DNA of 15,582 nucleotides, from assembly GCA_964448285.1 (NCBI GenBank), contig CAYUWG010000076.1:1-15582 (forward strand). The letters run 5' to 3'. The first letter of the stretch is position 1; each line of letters starts with the position of its first letter. Under the pieces are notes generated by a model. The model did no database searches. It saw nothing but the letters and a program-made list of their open reading frames with translations, and was not told the origin of the DNA. Position numbers and translations under genes: made by a program. The DNA comes from CAYUWG01 sp964448285 (GTDB lineage Bacteria; Bacteroidota; Ignavibacteria; SZUA-365). Positions 7,360-13,947 of this stretch are shown here, piece after piece.

Positions 7360-7859
7360 CGTGCTTCGGAACTGACCTGTCGATCCAGAAGCGTTACGGA
7401 ATCAATCTCCTTCAATACTGCTTCGACAACATGCTCGATACTTGCAGCAACGGAATCACTCAGCGTCATAGCGACGGCATTCGTTTCTTTGGGGACAACG
7501 CAGAAGACCAGAACTTCCGGTTGATTCGGAAGAGCAGCGATGTGGCGCAGCAACTCGATCGCTGTGCACTGGTGCGGCGAGTATGGCGGCGGGCTGTGAT
7601 CGGATAGTTCATCTACCGTGAGACGAAAAATAGTCCCGGGGTCGGCATCCGCAAGCAAGCAATCGATGATGATAACCTTCGACATTGTTTGTGCAAACTG
7701 AATCAATTCGAAACCCCCGGTGCCACCGTCGATCACTTCAACAAACGACGGAAGATTCAACTGTTGAAGTCTGTGCACGACGTGGACGCCGACCCCTTCA
7801 TCGGAAAGTAGGATGTTCCCGATACCTAAGATGAGTATGTGTTTCTCGTCCGCGGGCAT
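7356..7859 (-). CDS. [NiFe]-hydrogenase maturation endopeptidase (HyaD/HybD family)
   Basis: The 167-residue protease removes the C-terminal peptide of the hydrogenase large subunit after nickel insertion. The family signature GIGNILLSDEGVGV occupies residues 12-25. The three presumed nickel-sensing ligands are present: Glu21, Asp66 (in IIIDCLLAD) and His96 (in YSPHQC), matching Glu16, Asp62 and His93 of E. coli HybD. It is the third gene of the operon, beginning 4 bases after the large-subunit stop, with only a weak GACGAG as ribosome site, so translational coupling is likely. The substrate is most plausibly the adjacent large subunit, whose precursor tail is intact. Confidence 0.9.
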   Translation of the reverse strand: MPADEKHILILGIGNILLSDEGVGVHVVHRLQQLNLPSFVEVIDGGTGGFELIQFAQTMSKVIIIDCLLADADPGTIFRLTVDELSDHSPPPYSPHQCTAIELLRHIAALPNQPEVLVFCVVPKETNAVAMTLSDSVAASIEHVVEAVLKEIDSVTLLDRQVSSEAR

Positions 7860-7863
7860 CTCG

Positions 7864-9354
7864 TCATACAGGTCTCAATTCTCTGACGGGACGCCCCGGT
7901 ACGAGAACATGTACGGCACATGCGATACAAGGATCGAACGACCGTACGATGCGTGCGAGAGCAAACGGATTTTCGAGATCGTCTATTTCCGTTCCGATCA
8001 TGGCGTGTTCGATTGCTCCCGGCCGGCCATCGTCATCCTTCGGTGAGGCGTTCCATGTGGTCGGGACTACTGCCTGATAGCGGGCAATGGCGCCGTTGCG
8101 AATCTGTATCCAATGACCGAGTGCTCCTCTGGCAGCACACCACAGCCCCATCCCTTCGGCAGATTTTGGAATCGTATGAGGAGTGCAAACCGGTTCTTCC
8201 AACCGCACCGACATGATCATGTCGGAAAGTTCGTCAGCGATCACTTTGCATTCGATTGCGCGTGCAAGGTGCCTGCCCATCACTGAATACAATGCGCTCG
8301 GTTCGAGCTGGAGCTTGTCGAATGCTTCGTTCACCAGGTCCAGAATTTTCTTATTTGTCTTCGTCTCATAGGCCATCCCAATTCGGGCGAGCGGGCCTAC
8401 TTCATAGACTTGCCCGTCATAGCGCGGAGCTTTCAGCCAAGAGTAAGCGCCATTCTTCTTTGGATTTGGAATCGTCTCGCCGCTCGATGGATGTTGATGA
8501 CTCGGTGATTCATACCATGACCACTTGACGTCTTCCGTAATCTTTGCCGGATCGACGTGAGCGAACGTCCCGTTCACGAACCTTCCCATCGGAAACAACC
8601 GCTTTCGCTTCGTGACATCCGGCTCCGCATCGAGATCGAAAAGCCCAAAGCAAAGAAGATTCTTGCATCCGGCGCCGATTTGGAAATAGTCCCGGTAAAT
8701 CTCGGCGATAGTCATGACGTCGGGGAGATACACGTCATTGATGAAGCTTACGAGTTCTTTCAGCCGCCAGAACGACGTCGTGATGTTATCGAGTCTTGGC
8801 GTGATGCTGACGCCACCGGGAACGATCGCCGCGGCGTGCGGCATCTTGCCTGCCCATATCGAACAGAGTTCATGCGCCTTGAGCCTGATTTGATATGCCA
8901 AAATGTAGTGGTCCACAAGTGAGTTGTGGACGGACTTCGGTACGCGATAGTCCGCTTCGTACCGTGGGATGAACGGAGGAATATCCGGACCACGGAAATA
9001 ATCCAGCGAAGCGAGATGATAGAAATGGAGGATGTGGGACTGGATGTAGTTTGCGCCCTGCATGATGTTGCGAATGATGCGCCCGTTGTTCGGCGGCATG
9101 ATGCCGAAAGCATTCTCCAACGCCTGTGCGGAGGCAATCGCATGGGGAATCGGACAGACACCGCAGAAGCGTTGCGTGATCTGCACGGCATCGAGCGGAT
9201 TGCGGCCGATGAGGATTTGTTCGAATCCTCGATAGAGCGTTCCGCTGGACTTCGCATCGACGACGCGGTTATTCTCGACTGTCGCTTCGATTTTCAGATG
9301 CCCTTCGATGCGCGTCATGGGATCGATAACGATATGTTTCTTCGTTGACTGCAT
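7864..9354 (-). CDS. [NiFe]-hydrogenase large (catalytic) subunit
   Basis: The subunit has 496 residues from the ATG at 9354. The N-terminal L1 motif is RFCGVCPIPH with Cys64 and Cys67, and the C-terminal L2 motif is DPCIACAVH with Cys476 and Cys479. These four cysteines bind the Ni-Fe(CN)2CO site. DPMTRIEGH (11-19) supplies the conserved Glu17 of the proton path. Cleavage after His482 would release a 14-residue tail (VLVPGRPVRELRPV), showing that this is an assembled-by-protease type and not a tail-less sensor. There is Cys and no selenocysteine at the L2 site. The gene overlaps the small subunit's end: GGAGG (9361-9365) ends 6 bases before the ATG at 9354, so I prefer it over the GTG at 9357. 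Length and motifs fit the H2-uptake group 1 enzymes, but the subgroup is not assigned. Confidence 0.95.
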   Translation of the reverse strand: MQSTKKHIVIDPMTRIEGHLKIEATVENNRVVDAKSSGTLYRGFEQILIGRNPLDAVQITQRFCGVCPIPHAIASAQALENAFGIMPPNNGRIIRNIMQGANYIQSHILHFYHLASLDYFRGPDIPPFIPRYEADYRVPKSVHNSLVDHYILAYQIRLKAHELCSIWAGKMPHAAAIVPGGVSITPRLDNITTSFWRLKELVSFINDVYLPDVMTIAEIYRDYFQIGAGCKNLLCFGLFDLDAEPDVTKRKRLFPMGRFVNGTFAHVDPAKITEDVKWSWYESPSHQHPSSGETIPNPKKNGAYSWLKAPRYDGQVYEVGPLARIGMAYETKTNKKILDLVNEAFDKLQLEPSALYSVMGRHLARAIECKVIADELSDMIMSVRLEEPVCTPHTIPKSAEGMGLWCAARGALGHWIQIRNGAIARYQAVVPTTWNASPKDDDGRPGAIEHAMIGTEIDDLENPFALARIVRSFDPCIACAVHVLVPGRPVRELRPV

Positions 9355-9357
9355 CAC

Positions 9358-10311
9358 TTACCTCCGTTGGTAGATCGGTGAATGGGCGTCGGGAAAGCCC
9401 GGTTCAGTGCAGCCGATACATGGAGCGCCGGAATTGATGCACCAGTTCACGCTGCCATTCCAGAGTCGTATCGGACAGTCGGCGTTCGTGAACGGACCTT
9501 TGCATCCAAGTTCCAACAGGCAACCCTCTTCGCCAAAGTTCGCTGCGAAAATACCGTCATCGAGATAATCACGTTTGATACAGCGATTGTGTACCGAGCG
9601 GCTGAAGAACAACTTGAGCCGGCCGTGTTCATCGAGTTCCGATGGCTTCGGCAATCCGTAGAGAAGCACCTTTGCAACGGTACCTATAAACCAGTCCGGG
9701 TGACAGGGACAGCCGGGAATGTTGAGCACAGGCGTTGTGAGATTGAGCGTCTTGAAGACATCGGAAACACCTTTACACCCCGTGGGATTCGGTTCAGCGG
9801 CTGGAAGACCGCCATAAGCCGCGCACGTCCCGACGGTCAACACGGCCATTGCATTCCTGCTGAAGAAATTCAACCAATCGAGCATAGTGATCGGTTCGTT
9901 TCCATCTTCACCGATCGAACCATAGATGCCGTTCGTTTTCGTTGGGATTGCGCCTTCGACAACGAAGACGAACTTACCCTTGAACTTTTCTGCAGTAGTT
10001 TTCGCGGTCTTGATTGAAAGATCGCCCGTTGCTGCCATCAACGTTCCGTGGTATGTCATGATCAGTTGATGCCCGGGCAGCACCTGTTCGAGTATGACGT
10101 TCTTGATGCTTGGATGGATCGTGTTGATAACGGAAACAGAACACCCGCTGCACGTTGAAGCTTGCAGCCAGATGATCGGATACTCATTCACTTTTTCCTG
10201 GAGAGCCTCCGCAAGCCTCGAAAGGAAATCCTCCATCGTTGAGATTGCGATTGGCGTTGCAGCTGCCCATCGCAGAAAATCTCTGCGAAGTATCGTGTGT
10301 TTAGCTGACAT
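9358..10311 (-). CDS. [NiFe]-hydrogenase small (Fe-S) subunit with Tat motif
   Basis: The 317-residue electron-transfer subunit starts with a twin-arginine motif RRDFL (9-13), followed by a rather short hydrophobic stretch (WAAATPIAI), which suggests Tat export of the folded dimer. Inferred ligands: proximal cluster Cys54, Cys57 (CSGC), Cys163 (GTCAAYGG) and Cys201 (PGC); distal cluster His241, Cys244, Cys264 and Cys270; medial cluster Cys279, Cys291, Cys298 and Cys301. Cys291 (VNWCIN) replaces the Pro that gives a 3Fe-4S medial cluster in standard group 1 enzymes. The two extra cysteines of the O2-tolerant proximal 4Fe-3S cluster are absent. The protein ends 16 residues after Cys301, so the C-terminal membrane-anchor helix seen in HyaA is missing. 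GGGGA precedes the ATG. Confidence 0.94.
   Translation of the reverse strand: MSAKHTILRRDFLRWAAATPIAISTMEDFLSRLAEALQEKVNEYPIIWLQASTCSGCSVSVINTIHPSIKNVILEQVLPGHQLIMTYHGTLMAATGDLSIKTAKTTAEKFKGKFVFVVEGAIPTKTNGIYGSIGEDGNEPITMLDWLNFFSRNAMAVLTVGTCAAYGGLPAAEPNPTGCKGVSDVFKTLNLTTPVLNIPGCPCHPDWFIGTVAKVLLYGLPKPSELDEHGRLKLFFSRSVHNRCIKRDYLDDGIFAANFGEEGCLLELGCKGPFTNADCPIRLWNGSVNWCINSGAPCIGCTEPGFPDAHSPIYQRR
9361..9365 (-). promoter_or_regulatory. Shine-Dalgarno GGAGG deciding the large-subunit start
   Basis: On the minus strand GGAGG is followed by TAAGTG and then ATG. The TAA is the small-subunit stop, so the two genes are tightly coupled. This favours the ATG at 9354 over the GTG at 9357. Confidence 0.7.
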
Positions 10312-10599
10312 ATGGTCCCCATAATTGAATCAGAAGAATCAGTGCTGAGAAGATGAACACTGCGTTGATTTTTTCAACTCCGCTCTTGTCGCAGACTTCA
10401 CCTTCATTGGTGGATAATCCTTGGTTTCAGTACGAACACAACGTTTTCGAAAAATCGCGTGTTCACGTTCTGCTTTACTCGTGCAGTTAATATGCCAGAC
10501 GGACGATGGTGATAAAATCCCCACCGTTGGTTTCGTCATTATATCCGTTGCTGCCTTCAAGAACATCAACGTGTTGCTTAACTTCGATTCGAATCGCTC
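10312..10599. other. Divergent intergenic region between hydrogenase operon and CHAD gene
   Basis: No gene is supported in these 288 bases. The only structure noticed is the dyad GTTGA-TTTTT-TCAAC at 10364-10378, about 55 bases upstream of the small-subunit start. It could be an operator resembling an FNR/CRP half-site pair (TTGA...TCAA), but the spacing is one base short of the FNR consensus. Promoters for both directions must lie here and were not identified. Confidence 0.45.
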
Positions 10600-11070
10600 G
10601 TGGCACGCGCATGGAAAATATCCCGCATCAATTCGGAAGAGCCTCTTGCATCAGGATTGAAGAAGATGATCCGGACACGATGCAACGAGATGTTCTCCTA
10701 TCTCAATGCAACGATCACCGGCAATCCCAACGCGCTTCACGACATGCGTGTGTCCGCGCGAAGATTGCAGGCAGTGTTGCGTTTGCATCGGGAGTGCTTT
10801 CCAGACAAACAGTACCTCAAGGTCTATCTTCCGCTGAGAGCATTGATCCGTTCGCTCGGCATCGTGCGAGAGTTGGATGTCTTGCTTGACTGGCTTGAGC
10901 AGAAGTCCCGTTCGCTGCCGGTTGAAGAACGGTTTGCGTTCGACATGCTCATCGCGAGAAACCAGCGTGTGCGCAACAAAGCCTTACGCTCACTCCAAAC
11001 GAATCTGAAGTCCGCTCGCGAGAGCGGATTGAAGGAACGAATTCTCGATTTTACTTCACGTCATCTCTGA
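10600..11070 (+). CDS. CHAD-domain protein, N-terminal half
   Basis: This 156-residue piece corresponds to the first four-helix half of a CHAD domain, a fold of conserved histidines and basic helices that binds inorganic polyphosphate. The start region WKISRINSEEPLASG, then RTRCNEMFSYL, and the signature LHDMRVSARRLQAVLRLHR are typical, followed by 'RSLGIVRELDVLLDWL'. A GTG at 10600 fits the usual CHAD N-terminus better than the ATG at 10666, although no clear ribosome site precedes either. The frame ends at TGA 11068-11070 and continues in the same frame into the second half from 11077. It therefore represents one ancestral gene broken by a single stop, or a two-piece CHAD. Confidence 0.75.
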   Translation: MARAWKISRINSEEPLASGLKKMIRTRCNEMFSYLNATITGNPNALHDMRVSARRLQAVLRLHRECFPDKQYLKVYLPLRALIRSLGIVRELDVLLDWLEQKSRSLPVEERFAFDMLIARNQRVRNKALRSLQTNLKSARESGLKERILDFTSRHL

Positions 11071-11076
11071 GTAACG

Positions 11077-11580
11077 ATGCGCCTCCGTTGGAAACCCGAC
11101 CTGAACGAAAGCCTGCCCGCAAACGCTGCGATGCTGATACCGCTCGTATTCGACCGTTTCATGTCCCATCGTGATCGCGTGGTTGGCTTTCCGAACAGGA
11201 AGTTCGATTTCCATCGCATGAGGATTGACGGAAAGCCGCTTCGTTATGCACTCGAATCCTACGAAGTATGCTTCGGAAATGGATATTCGTTGTGCTTCAA
11301 TCAGGTAAAAGAAGTCTTGGAACTTATGGGAGAGATCCACGACCACGACGTTGCGATCATGCGATCGAGGGAGTTCCTTCGTGAGTTGCGTACTCTAAAC
11401 GAACGCTCAGCCATCAGAGTGAAAACACGCGCCTTACAACGACTGATTGCTGAAACGAGGACGAAACGCGAAGCTTATTATAAAGCATTTTGTGACCGCA
11501 TCGAGCTTTGGGAGAATGGGAATTTCAGGGGAAGGTTGTTACGGGAGCTTCGTATAAAAGCAGACCGGTCGGAGACATAA
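11077..11580 (+). CDS. CHAD-domain protein, C-terminal half
   Basis: This 167-residue piece is the second half of a CHAD domain. FHRMRIDGKPLRYALESYE is the characteristic second histidine/arginine-rich helix, and LMGEIHDHDVAIM (82-94 or so) is the paired conserved block. The ATG at 11077 is in frame with, and three codons beyond, the TGA closing the N-terminal half. No Shine-Dalgarno is apparent, so translation might depend on coupling across the stop. If the TGA is real and unread, the piece may be silent or form a complex with the first half. No CYTH or other partner domain is fused. Confidence 0.7.
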   Translation: MRLRWKPDLNESLPANAAMLIPLVFDRFMSHRDRVVGFPNRKFDFHRMRIDGKPLRYALESYEVCFGNGYSLCFNQVKEVLELMGEIHDHDVAIMRSREFLRELRTLNERSAIRVKTRALQRLIAETRTKREAYYKAFCDRIELWENGNFRGRLLRELRIKADRSET

Positions 11581-11702
11581 TCAATATCGAAGGGAGCCTC
11601 TCGCCTGAGCATTGAGGGTGATGGGCGTATTTGATACCGATGCAGAGAGACAAACGCTTAATTGATTCGAAAAGAAGTCTGTGACATATCTTTTGCTTCG
11701 AC

Positions 11703-11734
11703 TTTGAAACAACGACCACAAACCGGTATTTTCG
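11703..11734 (+). promoter_or_regulatory. Candidate Bacteroidota-type promoter for HEPN remnant
   Basis: TTTG at 11703-11706, a 20-nt spacer and TATTTTCG at 11727-11734 match the TTTG-N19..21-TAnnTTTG arrangement with one mismatch. It stands 17 bases before the ATG, with AGGAAG (11739-11744) as ribosome site. Confidence 0.3.
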
Positions 11735-11750
11735 AAACAGGAAGTAGAGT

Positions 11751-12123
11751 ATGTCAAAAGATTATCTCCAATGGTTAAAACAGTCTGATTACGATCTCAA
11801 CACCGCAAATGCAATGTTTCAAGCGGAGCGATACTTCTATGCAGTTTTCATGCGTCATCTTTCGATTGTAAAAGCGCAAGGACTTCTCCAATTCAAACAT
11901 GGAGGGCTACCACCCAAAACACACAATCTCATTCGATTGCTTCATAAAGCGAACGTAACTCCAAACGAGTCTGAATCGAGATTCCATGTGAAATGAGGTG
12001 AGCGTTGCTACGAGATACCCCGAAGACATCGAGGTTATATCGAAACAATACGATCGATCTACTCCGTCCGATATCATCAAGAGAACGAAGGAAGCACTGC
12101 GATGGATAAAGAATCAGTTTTAG
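11751..12123 (+). pseudogene. Frameshifted HEPN-domain toxin of a HEPN/MNT pair
   Basis: The first frame gives 81 residues starting MSKDYLQWLKQSDYDLNTA and containing HLSIVKAQGLLQFK and PPKTHNLIRLL, the helical HEPN core of the COG2250 type. It breaks after FHVK at a TGA (11994-11996). The missing C-terminus continues immediately in another frame: NEVSVATRYPEDIEV, a DRSTPSDIIKRTKEAL segment and WIKNQF, ending at TAG 12121-12123. Comparing with the usual family text (FxVKLNExSVATRYPEDL), about five bases have been lost at the junction, between short GAA/TGA direct repeats. HEPN proteins of this pair are RNases neutralised by the MNT partner. The end overlaps the MNT start by 22 bases, the native arrangement. 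The promoter and ribosome site still look intact. Confidence 0.82.
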
Positions 12124-12416
12124 GAATACTCAATGATTTTCGAATTGCCCTTGAACGGGCTGGCGTGTCCGTCGAAAAACTCGTGTTGTTCGGTTCCTAT
12201 GCAACCGGAAACTATCACGATGACAGCGATGTCGCTGTTGTCTCGCGATATTTCATGGACAAATCATAGTGGAGAGAATCGACATTCTGTCCGATGCGAT
12301 TTACCAAGGTCTTTCAACCGATCGAATCCCTTGCGTTCACTCCTGATGAATGGGAGTATGGCGATAAGAACGTGTTGGAGTTTGCGAGGCATGGAGAAGT
12401 CGTTCCGGTGATGTAA
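12102..12416 (+). pseudogene. Decayed MNT nucleotidyltransferase (antitoxin of the HEPN/MNT pair)
   Basis: The start MDKESVLGILNDFRIALERAG and the motif KLVLFGSYATGNYHDDSD belong to the minimal nucleotidyltransferase family. The family needs GSx10DxD; here the last part reads D-V-A, two residues shorter than usual and without the second catalytic Asp. A TAG at 12267-12269 stands where Tyr-Trp is expected. A one-base loss at 12270-12274 shifts to a frame reading ERIDILSDAIY, and one extra G near 12308 shifts back to a frame reading VFQPIESLAFTPDEWEYGD, then KNVLEFARHGEVVPVM and TAA at 12414. Three or four separate lesions show an old, dead gene. The 3' end is duplicated at 13737. Confidence 0.85.
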
Positions 12417-12445
12417 CATGTGGCATCTCGTTTATTTGCTACTTG

Positions 12446-12520
12446 TTGGGCAACCATTCCTGATTGTCATGCTTCGAAGTGACGACAAACATCGGACAAA
12501 CAGGAGTGCTTGTCCTACCG
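12446..12520. repeat. Dispersed double-hairpin intergenic repeat, copy 1
   Basis: The layout is GGGCAACC - short loop - GATTGTC, a conserved middle with GCTTCGAAGTGA (12471-12482), then the perfect stem GGACAA (12494-12499) / TTGTCC (12510-12515) around the loop ACAGGAGTGC. It lies directly downstream of the dead MNT gene. Copy 2 at 13806-13915 shares about 80% identity over the last 69 bases. Confidence 0.7.
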
Positions 12521-12666
12521 GGTTCTTAAAAATTTGAGAGTGTTTATTTCGTGAACTGTGGTAATGCATCAGAAACACAAAACTCTTTTTCGGTCCTACC
12601 TTGGTCGTAAGTAGGCTTTAATCTCGAGCAATTGCACCTTTAATAACATACCCTTAAGGAGACAAA

Positions 12667-13356
12667 ATGAAACTCATTCATTTACTTTTCATTGCTATTC
12701 TTTTTGTCGGCTGTAAGAACAGCGACGAGAATCCAAATACACCCCCGCAGAATACGAACGATGAAAAGGTAACGATCGGCACACAGATATGGATGCTCAA
12801 AAACCTTAACGTGACGAGCTACCGCAACGGCGATCCGATACAGCAAGTAACTGACCCAGCACAGTGGTCACAGCTTACGACTGGCGCATGGTGCTATTAC
12901 AACAACGATCCTGCAACCGGTGTTCTCTATGGCAAGCTCTATAACTGGTATGCGGTGAATGACCCACGCGGATTGGCGCCGACTGGTTGGCATGTACCGA
13001 CAGACAACGAATGGAAAACACTCGAGATGAATCTCGGTATGTCGCAGACGGATGCTGATGCCATCGGTCTGCGAGGATCGGACGAAGGTGGGAAAATAAA
13101 GGAGGTCGGCACAACGCATTGGCTTAGTCCTAATACGGGGGCAACCAATAGCACCGGTTTTACCGCTCTGCCGGGAGGCTACCGGAGTTCCAGTGGACTT
13201 TTCTACCACGTAGGCACCAATGGTTATTGGTGGTCAACTACCGAGTACACTGCAACGTCCACATGGTCACGCTATCTATATTACACCAGCGCTCATGCCT
13301 ACCGCTATAGTGACGATAACAAGACGGGCTTTTCCGTGCGCTGCGTAATGGATTAG
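12667..13356 (+). CDS. FISUMP-domain lipoprotein
   Basis: The 229-residue protein has a lipoprotein signal peptide: a hydrophobic core at 3-14 with lipobox FVGC and lipidated Cys16. An Asn/Pro-rich linker (17-33) follows, then a single Fibrobacter succinogenes major paralogous (FISUMP) domain. Hallmarks are VTIGTQIWMLKNLN (35-48), YGKLYNWYAV (88-97), APTGWHVPTDNEW (104-116), GFTALPGGYR (164-173), GYWWSTTE (186-193) and the terminal GFSVRCV (221-227). FISUMP proteins are surface or periplasmic in Bacteroidota and Fibrobacterota; their ligand is unknown. The fold resembles formylglycine-generating-enzyme / C-type-lectin-like modules, but no catalytic Cys pair is visible. The start is secure: AAGGAG at 12656-12661, 5 bases before the ATG. 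It is flanked by two remnant toxin-antitoxin modules. Confidence 0.9.
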   Translation: MKLIHLLFIAILFVGCKNSDENPNTPPQNTNDEKVTIGTQIWMLKNLNVTSYRNGDPIQQVTDPAQWSQLTTGAWCYYNNDPATGVLYGKLYNWYAVNDPRGLAPTGWHVPTDNEWKTLEMNLGMSQTDADAIGLRGSDEGGKIKEVGTTHWLSPNTGATNSTGFTALPGGYRSSSGLFYHVGTNGYWWSTTEYTATSTWSRYLYYTSAHAYRYSDDNKTGFSVRCVMD

Positions 13357-13451
13357 ACGAGAAGTACTGTTTGTCTCTGCACGCCCATACAGGGTATTTG
13401 AAATAGAACACGCATCAGAACTTGCAGGCTGATTGCCGCGAACTGATCGCC

Positions 13452-13690
13452 ATGCTTGTATTCACGGTGAAAACCGCGAAAGCGAAAAACGGGAAACGAA
13501 AAGCGATGCCCACATGCCTGTCCTTGATCTGACAACGCACGGATTGGGAATCGACGGTGCTCGACTTGCTGCGATAGATTTGATCCGCGTATGGATTGAG
13601 GAGAAGAAAGCTCACGGGGAGCCGGTGAAGCTTGAATCTGAATCATTCCATTCGATCATAGAAATTGACGATGCCGTATTCAGCCCGTGA
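13452..13690 (+). pseudogene. Frameshifted HicB-like antitoxin remnant
   Basis: The ATG at 13452 opens a short frame starting MLVFTVKTAKAKNGK. A second frame, joined around 13500-13515, reads PVLDLTTHGLGIDG, then ARLAAIDLIRVWIEEKKAHG and EPVKLESESFHSII, ending IEIDDAVFSP* at 13690. The PxLDLxTxG...LAxxxLxxWIEEKKAxGEPV text resembles the HicB partial-RNase-H fold, with one shift and a shortened middle. The identification rests on that text and on the hicA-like remnant overlapping its end by 20 bases. Other small antitoxins cannot be excluded. Confidence 0.5.
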
Positions 13691-13742
13691 GGTTCTGCAA
13701 AATTGCTTCAGGCAGGCTTCGAAGTGAAAAGACAAGGAAATC
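13671..13742 (+). pseudogene. Truncated, frameshifted HicA-like toxin remnant
   Basis: The ATG at 13671 overlaps the HicB-like end. Frame one reads MPYSAREVLQ. After one lost A in the run CAAAA (13698-13702) it continues in another frame as LLQAGFEVKRQ. The 'SAREVLKxLLQAGFEVKRQxGSH' start is the HicA double-stranded RNA-binding-like N-terminus, but the catalytic GSH histidine and the rest are absent. The sequence runs straight into a copy of the 3' end of an MNT gene, so the toxin cannot be functional. Confidence 0.6.
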
Positions 13743-13761
13743 TTTCCGGTGATGTAGCAGG
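13737..13761 (+). pseudogene. Second copy of the MNT gene 3' end
   Basis: Bases 13737-13761 match 12396-12420 at 21 of 25 positions, including TTCCGGTGATGTA across the stop region. Read in the MNT frame it gives E-I-F-P-V-M-stop against E-V-V-P-V-M-stop. It follows the hicA remnant directly and precedes repeat copy 2, as the original precedes copy 1. Confidence 0.65.
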
Positions 13762-13805
13762 TTACTCTCGTATTCTTGAATCAGTATTTGAATTAGATAG
13801 ATCTG

Positions 13806-13915
13806 TAGGGCAACCATCGTCGCAACTGCGGGATCGCGCTAAGCGCTGATTCCTGGTTGCCATGCTTCGAAGTGAAAACGAACATCGGCCAAGCAGGAAT
13901 GCTTATCCTGCTGAA
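13806..13915. repeat. Dispersed double-hairpin intergenic repeat, copy 2
   Basis: GGGCAACC (13808-13815) pairs with GGTTGCC near 13855-13861 across a 40-base insert not found in copy 1. The conserved middle GCTTCGAAGTGAAAA (13864-13878) follows, then GGCCAAGCA-GGAA-TGCTTATCC (13887-13908), a hairpin with one two-base mismatch. It is about 80% identical to copy 1 over the right-hand 69 bases. The stems differ in sequence from copy 1 while still largely pairing, which suggests selection for structure or a palindromic mobile origin. Confidence 0.7.
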
Positions 13916-13947
13916 TCCTCAGAGGTCTGTCTCTAATCGGTGAGCTT

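Noticed and set aside
7903..7930. NiFeSe hydrogenase (selenocysteine at the L2 motif)
   Set aside because: The L2 motif reads DPCIACAVH with a normal Cys codon at both positions.
11068..11070. TGA in the CHAD gene as selenocysteine
   Set aside because: It lies in a linker with no conserved Cys at that place, and no SECIS-like structure was seen. Nonsense mutation or a gene split is simpler.
13433..13451. Upstream extension of the HicB-like frame (start at 13433)
   Set aside because: The residues before about 13514 in that frame (rich in Arg, Lys, Glu) do not resemble HicB. The HicB-like N-terminus is in the neighbouring frame from 13452.
12420..13947. Insertion sequence behind the duplicated repeats
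   Set aside because: No transposase frame, terminal inverted repeats or target-site duplication could be found between the two copies.
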